64,000 bases of DNA from Qipengyuania algicida. GTDB taxonomy: Bacteria; Pseudomonadota; Alphaproteobacteria; Sphingomonadales; Sphingomonadaceae. The stretch lies in the NCBI RefSeq assembly GCF_009828025.1, contig NZ_WTYA01000007.1:1-64000 (forward strand), read 5' to 3'. Below the pieces are notes generated by a model, which was given only the letters and a program-made list of their open reading frames with translations, was not told where the DNA came from and did no database searches. This document shows positions 31,659 to 41,392 of the stretch, in pieces (positions within the stretch are counted from its first letter, which is position 1; every line of letters starts with the position of its first letter). The translations under genes and the position numbers were made by a program.

Positions 31659-34007
31659 ATGGCGAGGAAAACTGTACTCAGGCTCGCGCTTGCAAGCTTG
31701 GTTCTGGGGCAAGTGCTGGCCCCTGGGGCTTTGGCGGAAGCGCGCTCCACCAATGCCGAGACGCAGCCCGCACTGGTCGATCTGATAAATCCTCTGATGG
31801 GGACCGATTCCACCTATCGTCTTTCATACGGGAATACCTATCCGGCGGTCGCCGTGCCTTGGGGCATGAACAGCTGGACACCCGTAACAGGTAAGCCGGG
31901 CAGTGGTTGGGGCTACACCTATCACGACGAGAAGATCAACGGGATCAAGGAAACGCACCAACCCAGCCCATGGATGAATGATTACGGTGCATTCGCGCTG
32001 ATGGCTGAAACCGGACCGCTGAAGATCAAGGCAGAGGATCGCGGCAGTTGGTACAGCCACAAGGCTGAGGACGCGCATCCCTATTCCTATAAGGTCTATC
32101 TCGCCGATTACGATGTCACTGCCGAAGTTGCGCCTACCGAGCGTGCAGCACAGTTCCGATTTACCTTTCCCAAGAGCGATGATGCCCACATCCTGATCGA
32201 TGGATTGGCGGGTGGATCGATGGTCCAGATCGATCCCGCGCATCGCCGTATCATAGGGTATGTCAGCAACAATCACGGCGGGGTGCCGGACAACTTCCGC
32301 AACTACTTCGTTGCTCAGTTCGATCACGATTTCACGGTGACGCGGACCTGGGATGAGAACGACCAGCTTACTGCCGACAAGACCCGCAAAGGCGACCATG
32401 TCGGCGCCGTGGTCAGCTTCAAGACCGCCAAGGGCGAGGTCGTCCACGTCAAGGTTGCGTCCTCTTTCATCAGCCCGGCACAGGCGGAGCTCAACCTCCA
32501 GCGCGAAATCGGCAATGACAGCTTCGCCACCACCGAGGCCAAGGCAAAGGCCGCGTGGGAGAAGGAACTGTCCAAGGTCCGTGTGGAGGACCCCAATCTT
32601 GAAAACAGGCGGACGTTCTACTCCGCGCTCTACCGGATGTTGCAATTCCCGCGCGAGTTCTTCGAGCGCGACGCGAACGGCAAGATCGTCCACTACAGCC
32701 CTTACGACGGTAAGGTGCACGATGGCTACATGTACACCGACAACGGTTTCTGGGATACTTGGCGGGCAGTCTTCCCCTTCCTCGTCCTGATGTACCCGGA
32801 GCGGGACAGCCAGATGATGCAGGGGCTGGTCAACACCTACAAGGAGGGTGGCTGGCTGCCTGAGTGGGCAAGTCCGGGGTATCGCGACGTCATGATCGGC
32901 TCGAACTCGGCCAACATCATCGCCGATGCCTATATCAACGGGGTGCGCGGGTTTGACGTGGACACGCTGTACGAGGCGATGGTCAAGAACGCGACGACCG
33001 ACAAGGGCCGCCCGACCAACAGGGAAGGCAATGTCATCAGCGCCGTGGGGCGCGAGGGCGTCGACTGGTACAACAAACTTGGCTATGTTCCTTATGATGT
33101 CGGCATACACGAGAACGCCGCTCGCACTCTTGAATACGCCACCGCCGACTTCTCGATTTCGCAGCTCGCGAAAGCGCTCGGGAAACCACAAGACGCGACC
33201 CTTTATGCAAGGCACGCGCAGAACTATCGCAAGCTTTACGATCCGACGACCGGATGGATGCGCGGCCGAAATCGCGATGGATCGTGGGAGACGCCGTTCA
33301 ATCCATTCAAATGGGGCGATGCGTTCACCGAGGGCAATGCCTGGCATTACAGCTGGGCGGTGATGCAGGACGTCCAGGGCCTGGTCGACCTGATGGGTGG
33401 ACGGCAGAAATTCGTGGACCGGCTGGATTCGGTGTTCACTACGCCGCCTATCTTCGACGACAGCTACTATGGCCAGGTCATCCACGAAATCAGGGAGATG
33501 CAGATCGTCGATATGGGGCAGTATGCCCATGGCAATCAGCCGATCCAGCACATGATCTATCTCTATGACTGGGCCGGGGCACCGTGGAAGGCGCAGTTCC
33601 ATGCGCGCGACGTAATGCGTCGTCTCTATTCGCCTGCACCGGATGGCTATCCGGGAGACGAGGACAATGGCCAGACCTCAGCCTGGTATGTGTTTTCCGC
33701 CCTTGGCTTCTATCCAGTGACGCCGGCAAGCGGGCAATACGCCATCGGCAGCCCACTGTTCCGCAAGGTCACGCTTGCTATGCCGAGCGGCAAGACGCTG
33801 ACGATCGATGCGAAGAATAACGGACCGGACAATCTCTACATCCAGTCTGTGGCGCTGAACGGACACACCCACTCCAAGACTTATTTCACGCATGATGCGC
33901 TGGAGCAGGGGGGGACGCTGGTCTTCACGATGGGGCCGAAGCCCAACAAGCAATGGGGCGCAGCGCCTGCGGACGCTCCGTTCTCGATGACGCCGCAGGG
34001 TCAATGA
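31659..34007 (+). CDS. GH92 family protein with Gln at the acid position (GH92-2)
   Basis: This 782-residue GH92 protein has a Sec signal peptide (LRLALASLVLGQVLAPGALA). ATG 31659 is used to begin the signal, and ATG 31635 is an in-frame alternative. It keeps the family opening VDLINPLMGTDSTYRLSYGN, the GFWDTWRAVFP segment and the base region GDEDNGQTSAWYVFSALG. The acid motif again reads GNQP, with Gln627 (33537-33539), followed by IQHM. This is the second Gln-type GH92 of the locus but is clearly diverged from GH92-1 in other regions. Mannose-1-phosphodiester cleavage is predicted by analogy; an inactive or sugar-binding role is possible. GH125 begins within 15 bp of its stop. Confidence 0.82.
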   Translation: MARKTVLRLALASLVLGQVLAPGALAEARSTNAETQPALVDLINPLMGTDSTYRLSYGNTYPAVAVPWGMNSWTPVTGKPGSGWGYTYHDEKINGIKETHQPSPWMNDYGAFALMAETGPLKIKAEDRGSWYSHKAEDAHPYSYKVYLADYDVTAEVAPTERAAQFRFTFPKSDDAHILIDGLAGGSMVQIDPAHRRIIGYVSNNHGGVPDNFRNYFVAQFDHDFTVTRTWDENDQLTADKTRKGDHVGAVVSFKTAKGEVVHVKVASSFISPAQAELNLQREIGNDSFATTEAKAKAAWEKELSKVRVEDPNLENRRTFYSALYRMLQFPREFFERDANGKIVHYSPYDGKVHDGYMYTDNGFWDTWRAVFPFLVLMYPERDSQMMQGLVNTYKEGGWLPEWASPGYRDVMIGSNSANIIADAYINGVRGFDVDTLYEAMVKNATTDKGRPTNREGNVISAVGREGVDWYNKLGYVPYDVGIHENAARTLEYATADFSISQLAKALGKPQDATLYARHAQNYRKLYDPTTGWMRGRNRDGSWETPFNPFKWGDAFTEGNAWHYSWAVMQDVQGLVDLMGGRQKFVDRLDSVFTTPPIFDDSYYGQVIHEIREMQIVDMGQYAHGNQPIQHMIYLYDWAGAPWKAQFHARDVMRRLYSPAPDGYPGDEDNGQTSAWYVFSALGFYPVTPASGQYAIGSPLFRKVTLAMPSGKTLTIDAKNNGPDNLYIQSVALNGHTHSKTYFTHDALEQGGTLVFTMGPKPNKQWGAAPADAPFSMTPQGQ

Positions 34008-34021
34008 AGGGGAAAACCTCC

Positions 34022-35455
34022 ATGTCAGCCAATCGGCGAGAGGTCATGGCAGGAGCAGGCGCACTCGCGCTCGCGTCTTCCCTACCGGGCACCGCGCGCG
34101 CGGCCGATTTCGTCAGCCATCGCCCAGCGAAGGCGGAGCGCAATTTCACCAGCCCGGCAATCGAGGTGGAAATTGCGCGGGTGAAAGCTATGATTGGCGA
34201 TCCCGAAATCGCCTGGATGTTCGAGAATTGCTATCCCAACACCCTCGATACCACGGTGGAAACGGGCACTGTCGATGGCAAGCCGGATACTTTTGTCATA
34301 ACGGGCGATATCAACGCGATGTGGCTGCGCGACAGTTCGGCACAAGTGCAGCCCTACATCCATCTCGTCGGCAGGGATCCACAACTCAAACGGCTGTTTC
34401 AGGGTCTGATCCAGCGGCAGGCGCGCTGCATACTGATCGACCCCTATGCCAATGCCTTCAACAAAGACCCGACGGCGCCTTCCAAGCTAGACTGGTCGCA
34501 GAAGGACAAGACCGACATGAAGCCCGGCGTTGCCGAGCGGAAATGGGAGATCGACTCCCTCTGCTATCCTATGCGGCTGGCGCATGGATACTGGACCCGG
34601 ACACGGGACAAAGTGCCTTTTGACGAGGTGTGGAGCCGCGCCGCGAGGTTGTCGGTCGCAACCTTCAGGGTCCAGCAGCGGCTCAACGGTCCCGGACCCT
34701 ATCACTTCCAGCGCGAGGCTTTCGTTCCAAGCGATTCCCTGATGCTCGACGGATATGGCCGGCCGACCCGCAAGATCGGGCTGATCCATTCGATGTTCCG
34801 GCCTTCGGACGATGCCTGTATCTATCCGTATCTCATTCCCTCGAACCTGTTTGCCGTATCGGCGTTGCGTAAGCTGGCGCAGGTCCACCGCGAGGCGCGC
34901 GGCGATGCTGCGGCAGCGTTCGAAGCAGATGCCCTGGCCGATGAGGTCGAGAAGCTGCTGCACGAGCACGCACTGATCGACGATGGTCGGGGCGGCAAAG
35001 TCTGGGCCTATGAGATCGATGGTTTCGGCAATTGGGTGTTCATGGACGACGCCAATGTGCCGAGCCTTTCGGGGCTTGCGATCATCGATGCGGCGAAGCG
35101 CGACGACCCTCTGTTCCGTAACACGGCGGCGCAGGCATGGAGCGAACGCAACCCGTATTTCTTCAAGGGCAGCGCCGCCGAGGGGATCGGCGGTCCGCAT
35201 GTCGGGCTGGGGATGATCTGGCCGATGTCGATTATCACCCACGCCATGAATGCCGACGACGACGCCACCGTCCTCCAGTGCCTTCGATGGCTCAAGACAA
35301 CTCACGCTGGCACCGGCTTCATGCACGAGAGCTTCAACAAGGACGATCCGTCCAACTTTACCCGCAAGTGGTTCGCTTGGGCGAATGCGCTGTTCGGGCA
35401 ACTGATAGTCGAACTCGCCGCGCGCAAGCCCGCGCTTCTGGCAGGCCGACTGTAA
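34022..35455 (+). CDS. GH125 exo-alpha-1,6-mannosidase
   Basis: This 477-residue family 125 glycoside hydrolase is an inverting exo-alpha-1,6-mannosidase known from bacterial and fungal N-glycan and mannan breakdown. The family signature DINAMWLRDSSAQV is at about residues 96-109, and FMHESFNKDDPSNFTRKWF near the end is also conserved. The N-terminus carries a twin-arginine signal (NRREVMAGAGALALASSL, cleaved near ARAA), so it is probably exported folded by Tat. GAAGGGG precedes ATG 34022. An ATG at 34004 overlapping the GH92-2 stop is possible. It would remove alpha-1,6-mannose left after GH92 enzymes trim side chains. Confidence 0.88.
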   Translation: MSANRREVMAGAGALALASSLPGTARAADFVSHRPAKAERNFTSPAIEVEIARVKAMIGDPEIAWMFENCYPNTLDTTVETGTVDGKPDTFVITGDINAMWLRDSSAQVQPYIHLVGRDPQLKRLFQGLIQRQARCILIDPYANAFNKDPTAPSKLDWSQKDKTDMKPGVAERKWEIDSLCYPMRLAHGYWTRTRDKVPFDEVWSRAARLSVATFRVQQRLNGPGPYHFQREAFVPSDSLMLDGYGRPTRKIGLIHSMFRPSDDACIYPYLIPSNLFAVSALRKLAQVHREARGDAAAAFEADALADEVEKLLHEHALIDDGRGGKVWAYEIDGFGNWVFMDDANVPSLSGLAIIDAAKRDDPLFRNTAAQAWSERNPYFFKGSAAEGIGGPHVGLGMIWPMSIITHAMNADDDATVLQCLRWLKTTHAGTGFMHESFNKDDPSNFTRKWFAWANALFGQLIVELAARKPALLAGRL

Positions 35456-35472
35456 GCGTTATGCGAGGACAC

Positions 35473-37815
35473 ATGCCCATGCTGACTGCAAACCGTCGAC
35501 AACTTCTCGCCGGGACAGGGTTTGCAGCGCTATCCGGCGCAATCGGAGTCGGACTGTCATCAGAGGCAATGGCACAGGGTGCGGTAGCGGGAAAGCCGGA
35601 TCTGTTCGTCGGCACGGGTGGTCATGGTCATACCTACCCCGGTGCCTCCCTGCCATTCGGCATGGCGCAGCTCAGTCCCGATACGAACAACCACGGATGG
35701 GATGCCTGCTCGGGGTATCATCAGGGCAATGGTTCGATGATGGGATTCAGCCATACCCATCTTTCGGGAACCGGGATTGGCGACATGCTCGACATTCTGG
35801 TCGTGCCCACGCGCCAGAAGCTCATGCTTGAGCCGGGACCGCTCGATAACCCGGATGCCGGCTATCGTCAGCGCTATTCGGACGAGCACGCAGAGCCAGG
35901 CTATTACCGGGTTCAGCTGGAATCGGGCGTTATGGCCGAATTGACCGTGACCGAGCGTTGCGGCCTGCATCGTTATCGCTTCATGCCCGGTGCAGGGCAC
36001 ATATTGATCGATTTTGCCCACGCCATGGATGATGATTGGGACAAGGGCCATACGGTGGTCGAGGATGCGTATCTTGCGCTCGACCAAGATGGTACTTTGA
36101 CCGGCGGTCGACAGGTCAATCGCTGGGCCAAGGGCCGGCACATCTATTTTGCGATGCAGCTTTCGCGCAAGCCGGACCGGATCCAGTTTTTCGGTGATGG
36201 GGATACCCCCGCCGATGCGGGCGCTCGCTCGATCAAGGGTAACCAACTCAAAGTGGCCTTGTTTTTTGACGAAGCAGGCGGTGATCCAATCCAGATCAAA
36301 ACCGGCCTCTCGGCGGTCGATTTGCAGGGCGCGCGTGATGCTCTGGCGCAAGAAGCTGTGGGCTGGGATTTCGATGGCGCTGCACAATCGGCGCGCTCGA
36401 TCTGGGCCAAGGCGCTTGGAAACGTGCGCGTTTCCGGCGGTGCCGAGGCGCATCGGGCGATCATGGCAAGCGCGCTCTACCATGTGCAGCTCGCCCCGAC
36501 ATTGTTCACCGATTGCGACGGGCGCTACATCGGTCTGGATCGCGAGGTCCATACTGCGCCCGAAGGCGAGGAAGCCTTCAGCACCTATTCCTTATGGGAC
36601 ACCTACCGAGCGCTCCACCCGCTGCTGACACTGATCGATCGCGACCGCGCGACGCTGCTAACACGCGACCTGTGTCGCCAGACGATGGAGAGCCCCTACG
36701 GCCCGCCAGTATGGCCACTTCAAGGGGTGGAAACCGGCACGATGATCGGCTGGCACGCGGTTTCCGTCCTTGCAGAAGCGCATGTGAAGGGCATCGAAGC
36801 CGACTACGCAAGCGCCTGGCCCAAGATCCGGCAGCGCGCATTCAACCGTGATTTCAAGGATATCGATAGTACTCTTGGCAGAGGCTATTATTACGATCTC
36901 GGCTATATTCCCTGCGACAAGGTGTGGGAATCGGTCAGCCGCACGCAGGAATATGCCTATGACGACTGGGCCATGGCCCATATTGCCAATGCGGTCGGAG
37001 CTCACGAAGACGCGCAGGCCTTGCGCCGACGTTCGCGGAATTATCGCAACGTCATCGATCCATCGGTAGGCTTTGCTCGCCCACGCTTCGAGGACGGGCA
37101 TTGGTGGAAGGATTACGACCCGATCCAGCTGGGTCACGACCCGGACAAGTGGCGCGATTACACCGAGGCCAATGGCTGGCAGGCGACCTTCCTCAACCAG
37201 CACGATGTCTATGGCCTGATCGATCATTTCGGCGGCGATGCCGTGTTCGAGAAGAAGCTCGATGCGCTGTTCAACGGGCCATCGACCCTGCCCAAGAATG
37301 CACCGCCAGACATATCCGGCCTGGTAGGCCAGTATGCTCATGGCAACGAACCGGACCAGCACGTTGCCTATCTTTATGCATTTTGCGGTGCGCCATGGAA
37401 GACGCAGGCGATGGTTCGTCGCCTGCTCACGGAGATGTACAAGGATGATCCCGACGGGGTGATCGGTAATGACGATTGTGGCCAAATGAGCGCCTGGTTC
37501 ATCCTGTCGGCGATGGGTTTCTATCCGGTGGATCCCGTGAGCGCTGTCTATGTCTTCGGCTCACCCTTGTTCGATCTGGTGGAGGTCGACTTGGGCGCAG
37601 ACAAGACCCTGACCATTCGGGCCGAAGGGAACGGTCCCGATAGGCCCTACATCCAGTCGGTGCGATGGAATGGTCGGGCGTTTGACAACAATTGGATTGC
37701 CCACGACGATCTGTCGAAGGGTGGCGAGCTTGTGTTCTCGATGGGGAGCCGTCCTTCGCGGTTCGGAAGCCGCAAGGAACATCGCCCGCCTTCATTCGGC
37801 TCGTTGCCGAAATGA
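35473..37815 (+). CDS. GH92 alpha-mannosidase with canonical Glu (GH92-3)
   Basis: This 780-residue calcium-dependent exo-alpha-mannosidase has the canonical acid motif GNEPDQH with Glu626 and the base region GNDDCGQMSAWFILSAMG. The opening GTGGHGHTYPGASLPFGMAQLSP and SHTHLSGTG are classic GH92. The signal peptide has a twin-arginine start (TANRRQLLAGTGFAALSG), as in the GH125 gene just before it. Starts at 35461, 35473 and 35479 are all possible; AGGA upstream favours 35473. Together with the next genes it points to stepwise removal of alpha-1,2 or alpha-1,3 mannose. Confidence 0.86.
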   Translation: MPMLTANRRQLLAGTGFAALSGAIGVGLSSEAMAQGAVAGKPDLFVGTGGHGHTYPGASLPFGMAQLSPDTNNHGWDACSGYHQGNGSMMGFSHTHLSGTGIGDMLDILVVPTRQKLMLEPGPLDNPDAGYRQRYSDEHAEPGYYRVQLESGVMAELTVTERCGLHRYRFMPGAGHILIDFAHAMDDDWDKGHTVVEDAYLALDQDGTLTGGRQVNRWAKGRHIYFAMQLSRKPDRIQFFGDGDTPADAGARSIKGNQLKVALFFDEAGGDPIQIKTGLSAVDLQGARDALAQEAVGWDFDGAAQSARSIWAKALGNVRVSGGAEAHRAIMASALYHVQLAPTLFTDCDGRYIGLDREVHTAPEGEEAFSTYSLWDTYRALHPLLTLIDRDRATLLTRDLCRQTMESPYGPPVWPLQGVETGTMIGWHAVSVLAEAHVKGIEADYASAWPKIRQRAFNRDFKDIDSTLGRGYYYDLGYIPCDKVWESVSRTQEYAYDDWAMAHIANAVGAHEDAQALRRRSRNYRNVIDPSVGFARPRFEDGHWWKDYDPIQLGHDPDKWRDYTEANGWQATFLNQHDVYGLIDHFGGDAVFEKKLDALFNGPSTLPKNAPPDISGLVGQYAHGNEPDQHVAYLYAFCGAPWKTQAMVRRLLTEMYKDDPDGVIGNDDCGQMSAWFILSAMGFYPVDPVSAVYVFGSPLFDLVEVDLGADKTLTIRAEGNGPDRPYIQSVRWNGRAFDNNWIAHDDLSKGGELVFSMGSRPSRFGSRKEHRPPSFGSLPK

Positions 37816-37942
37816 GCAAGGGAATTGATCCGTTGAGAAATATCAAAATGTTGCAAGGGTAAATGCGTTGATCGGAGTGAATGTGACGAGATTGTTCAGC
37901 GGCTCCGGATTTGGATTGCGCGGTCAGGGCGGACTATGAACA

Positions 37943-38908
37943 ATGAGTAATGACAAGATAACTGCCGATGCGCACAAGCCGCTGTATGCCGGTGTGGAAC
38001 TGGGCGGGACGAAATGTATTTGCACCCTTTCAACCGGGCCCAATGATATTCGCGATCAGCGGACCATCCCTACCACCCATCCCTCCCAAACTCTGCCTGC
38101 GATCGAGGATGTGCTGCGTATCTGGCATCGCGAGCATGGATTCGCAGCCCTTGGAGTTGCGTCGTTCGGCCCATTGAACCTTGCGCACGACCGCCCCGGC
38201 TTCGGCTGTGTAGGCGCGACGAACAAGAAACATTGGGAAGGTGCGGACTTGCATGGGCCGTTGCGATCGGCGTTCGCGGTTCCGATCGGTTTCGATACCG
38301 ATGTGAACGGTGCGGCTCTGGCGGAAATCTGCTGGGGTAGTGGGCAGGGCCTGCACGATTTTGCCTATGTCACGGTTGGGACCGGAGTGGGGGTAGGCCT
38401 GATCGTCAACGGGCAACCGACGCGTGGGCTCGGCCACAGCGAGATCGGTCATATCAGGGTCCCGCGCCTGGCAGGCGATACCATTCCGAGCGTGTGCCGT
38501 TTCCATGACGACTGCATCGAAGGACTGGCCTCGGGCACGGCGCTGAAGGCGCGCCTGAAAGGTCGTGCGCTGGAGGACGTCCGCAGCGACGATCCGGTAT
38601 GGGACCCAATCGTCCACAGTCTCTCACTGATGATCCATGCGCTGGTCTGCACGGCAGGGCCCATGCGCGTTGCGATGGGTGGCGGTGTTGCGTCAGGTCA
38701 GCAACACCTGTTGCCGCGAATAAACGACGCACTCAGGCAAAGTCTTGGCGGATATTTCCAGCTCCCCGAAGACGGCGATTATGTGGTGGCTGCCAAGCTC
38801 GGCACGATGGCCGGACCTCTAGGCGCAATCGCACTGGCAATGGATGCCTATCGTGACGCAGTCCCACAAAGCGAGGGGCGCCGCGTGGTGAGCTCAAGCA
38901 CCGGTTGA
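37943..38908 (+). CDS. ROK-family sugar kinase (fructokinase/mannokinase)
   Basis: This 321-residue cytoplasmic kinase phosphorylates a hexose at C6 with ATP. The N-terminal ATP motif is GVELGGTKC, the active-site region is FDTDVNGAALAE, and the zinc-binding motif is GHSEIGHIRV followed by VCRFHDDCIEGLASG. Proteins of this form are annotated as fructokinase; several also take mannose. In the mannan locus a mannokinase role is likely, with mannose entering through the MFS transporters. No mannose-6-phosphate isomerase is in the window. The ribosome site is weak. Confidence 0.83.
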   Translation: MSNDKITADAHKPLYAGVELGGTKCICTLSTGPNDIRDQRTIPTTHPSQTLPAIEDVLRIWHREHGFAALGVASFGPLNLAHDRPGFGCVGATNKKHWEGADLHGPLRSAFAVPIGFDTDVNGAALAEICWGSGQGLHDFAYVTVGTGVGVGLIVNGQPTRGLGHSEIGHIRVPRLAGDTIPSVCRFHDDCIEGLASGTALKARLKGRALEDVRSDDPVWDPIVHSLSLMIHALVCTAGPMRVAMGGGVASGQQHLLPRINDALRQSLGGYFQLPEDGDYVVAAKLGTMAGPLGAIALAMDAYRDAVPQSEGRRVVSSSTG

Positions 38909-38958
38909 ACATTATCCGTCGCCCTTACCTAATCGACAACTTCAGGTTCGAATAACGC

Positions 38959-41343
38959 ATGACCATCAAACGGCTTGGTTTGGCTTTGATCTTCCTCGCA
39001 GCTCCCGGCATGGCCATGGGGCAGGACGCGGGGCCCGAACCCGCAAGCGAGGTCAATCCCTTCATCGGCACCACCAACGGCGGCAATCTCTATCCCGGTG
39101 CAACGATGCCGTTCGGAATGGTTGCCTTCAGCCCCGAGGACACGCCTCTTCCCGGACGGCGTGGACAGGTTGCGGCTGCTGGCGGGTACGAATGGCGTTC
39201 TAACGGGATCAGGGGCTTCGCGCTCACTCATCTGTCTGGCACTGGCTGTGCCGGTGCGAGCGGGGACGTGCCGATAATGCCAGTGACCACGGGCATCGAT
39301 ATTTCGCCGTCCTCGGCAGACGCCGGGTTGATGTATGCCAGCCTACTCGATCATTCGAAGGAGACCGCAAGCCCCGGTGCCTACTCCGTAACGCTCGGCA
39401 ATGGGGTGGACGTACAACTTGCCGCCACGCAGCGCACCGGTGTCGCTAGCTTCACCTTCCCTGACGACAGGGCCGCGAACCTGCTGTTCAGGACTTCGGA
39501 CAGTGAAGTCGGCAGCACCGATTCCACAATTCATATCGACCCCGAACATCGCACCGTCAGCGGCTCGGTGACGAGCGGAAACTTCTGCGGCTATCTCTCA
39601 CCGGATCGCCAGCAAAGCTATTATACGTTGCATTTCGTAGCGGTGTTCGACCAGCCTTTCGTGGCAGGCGGAACCTGGCATGACGACACTGTCACCAAAG
39701 GCGCCTTGGATGGCGGCGGAGGCACGTCCTACGCCGATCATGGCAATCCGCCGCGCGGGAAGGGCGCCGGCGGATGGATCAGCTTCGATCCCAGTTCCAC
39801 ATCGACGGTGACGATGCGCGTCGGCATATCCTATGTCGATGATGCGGGCGCGCGCGCCAATCTCGCTGCGGAAAGTCCGCCGGGCACGACGGTCGCAACC
39901 GCACGCGAACTGGCGCGGACGGAATGGAATAAGGCCTTGCGGCAGATCGCGATCAAGGGTGGCAGCAAGGACAATCGTTCGGTGTTCTATACGGCGCTTT
40001 ATCACGCGCTTCTGGAACCCAATCTCTATAACGACAGTGACGGTAGGTATCGCGGGTTTGACGGGGACGTGCATCATCTGTCGCGCGGTCAGACCGCCCA
40101 ATACGCCAATTTTTCCGGATGGGACGTCTATCGCTCGCAGCTCCAGCTCGTGACCCTGCTCGATCCGCAACGCGGTTCCGACATCGCGCAATCCTTGCTC
40201 AATCAGGCGGAGCAAAACCACGGTGTGTGGGATCGGTGGACGCATTTGACTGGCGCGACGAGTGTTATGAATGGAGATCCCTCACCACAGTCACTGGCGG
40301 CGATCTATGCCTTTGGTGGACGCTCTTTCGACCTCAAGCGCGCCTATAAATCCCTTCGCAAGGCAGCGACAAAGCCGACTTCGGGCGATCTCTCGAGGAC
40401 GGGTTGCCCGATCCTTTGCATCGGCCAGCGTCCCGGCCTCGATCAGTGGTTGGCGCTGCACTACATGCCGGTTGGCGCTCCGGGATGGGGCAGCGCCGCC
40501 GATACGCTCGAACTGGCGGCGGCCGATTTCGGAATGGCACAGCTTGCCAACGACGTTGGTGATCGTCGCCGCGAGCGGATGTTCCTTGATCGCTCGGGCT
40601 ATTGGCGCAATCTGTTCAATCCTCAGGCGACGCCGCAGGGCGGCTACATCCAGCCGCGCAATGCCGATGGGAGCTGGCCGGCGTTCGACCCGGCTTCCGA
40701 CGATGAATTCGTGGAAGGGAGCGGCGCGCAATATCTCTGGATGGTTCCCTTCGACCCTGCCGGACTCATCGACGCGCTGGGCGGCAAGCAGTTTGCTGCT
40801 GCGCGGCTCGACGCTTTCTTCAAGGATGCCAGGGGCGATTGGGCGGTGACCAAGTCGGGGCCGCTCCACGCCGAACTGGACAACGAGCCTTCGGTGGCTT
40901 CGCCGTGGCTCTACAATTTCGTCGGCCAGCCATGGAAGACGCAGGAAACCGTGCGCGCAGCGATGCGACAGATATGGACGAACACCCCGGATGGTATTTC
41001 CGGCAATGACGATCTGGGTGAAATGTCGTCATGGTATGTGTGGTCTTCGCTTGGGCTCTATCCCCTTTATCCCGGACGCGCCGAACTGGTAGTCGGCAGC
41101 CCGTTGTTCCCTTCGGCCATTATCAGCCGGGCGGGCGGCAATATCGAAATCAGCGCGGCTGGCGCTGCGCCCGATGCGCCCTATGTTCAGTCGCTCAGGG
41201 TCAATGGAGCATCGAGTGACAAGGCATGGTTGCCCGCATCGTTCATCGAACATGGCGGATCGCTCGATTTCATATTGGGAAAGAAGCCGGACACGGCATG
41301 GGCAAGTTTGAATGAGCCGCCATCGTTCGGTCCGGCCCAGTAG
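38959..41343 (+). CDS. GH92 family alpha-mannosidase, divergent acid motif (GH92-4)
   Basis: This 794-residue secreted GH92 protein has a Sec signal (LGLALIFLAAPGMAMG) and the family opening VNPFIGTTNGGNLYPGATMPFGM. The catalytic acid is kept as Glu643, but the motif reads ELDNEPSVASPW instead of the usual GNEPSHH. The base region GNDDLGEMSSWYVWSSLG is normal. The substrate loop around CAGASGDVPIMP also differs from the others. It is closest in form to GH92 members that act on less common linkages, so its specificity may differ from GH92-3 and GH92-5. It starts 50 bp after the sugar kinase and 49 bp before GH92-5. Confidence 0.82.
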   Translation: MTIKRLGLALIFLAAPGMAMGQDAGPEPASEVNPFIGTTNGGNLYPGATMPFGMVAFSPEDTPLPGRRGQVAAAGGYEWRSNGIRGFALTHLSGTGCAGASGDVPIMPVTTGIDISPSSADAGLMYASLLDHSKETASPGAYSVTLGNGVDVQLAATQRTGVASFTFPDDRAANLLFRTSDSEVGSTDSTIHIDPEHRTVSGSVTSGNFCGYLSPDRQQSYYTLHFVAVFDQPFVAGGTWHDDTVTKGALDGGGGTSYADHGNPPRGKGAGGWISFDPSSTSTVTMRVGISYVDDAGARANLAAESPPGTTVATARELARTEWNKALRQIAIKGGSKDNRSVFYTALYHALLEPNLYNDSDGRYRGFDGDVHHLSRGQTAQYANFSGWDVYRSQLQLVTLLDPQRGSDIAQSLLNQAEQNHGVWDRWTHLTGATSVMNGDPSPQSLAAIYAFGGRSFDLKRAYKSLRKAATKPTSGDLSRTGCPILCIGQRPGLDQWLALHYMPVGAPGWGSAADTLELAAADFGMAQLANDVGDRRRERMFLDRSGYWRNLFNPQATPQGGYIQPRNADGSWPAFDPASDDEFVEGSGAQYLWMVPFDPAGLIDALGGKQFAAARLDAFFKDARGDWAVTKSGPLHAELDNEPSVASPWLYNFVGQPWKTQETVRAAMRQIWTNTPDGISGNDDLGEMSSWYVWSSLGLYPLYPGRAELVVGSPLFPSAIISRAGGNIEISAAGAAPDAPYVQSLRVNGASSDKAWLPASFIEHGGSLDFILGKKPDTAWASLNEPPSFGPAQ

Positions 41344-41392
41344 TTCCTGAGGCGCGAAAGCCGATCGCCTCTCACAAATCAGGATTAGACGA

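Noticed and set aside
31824-33602. A 592-codon open frame on the minus strand opposite GH92-2
   Set aside because: It has no ribosome site or recognisable domain. Its openness follows from the strong codon bias of the GH92 gene on the other strand.
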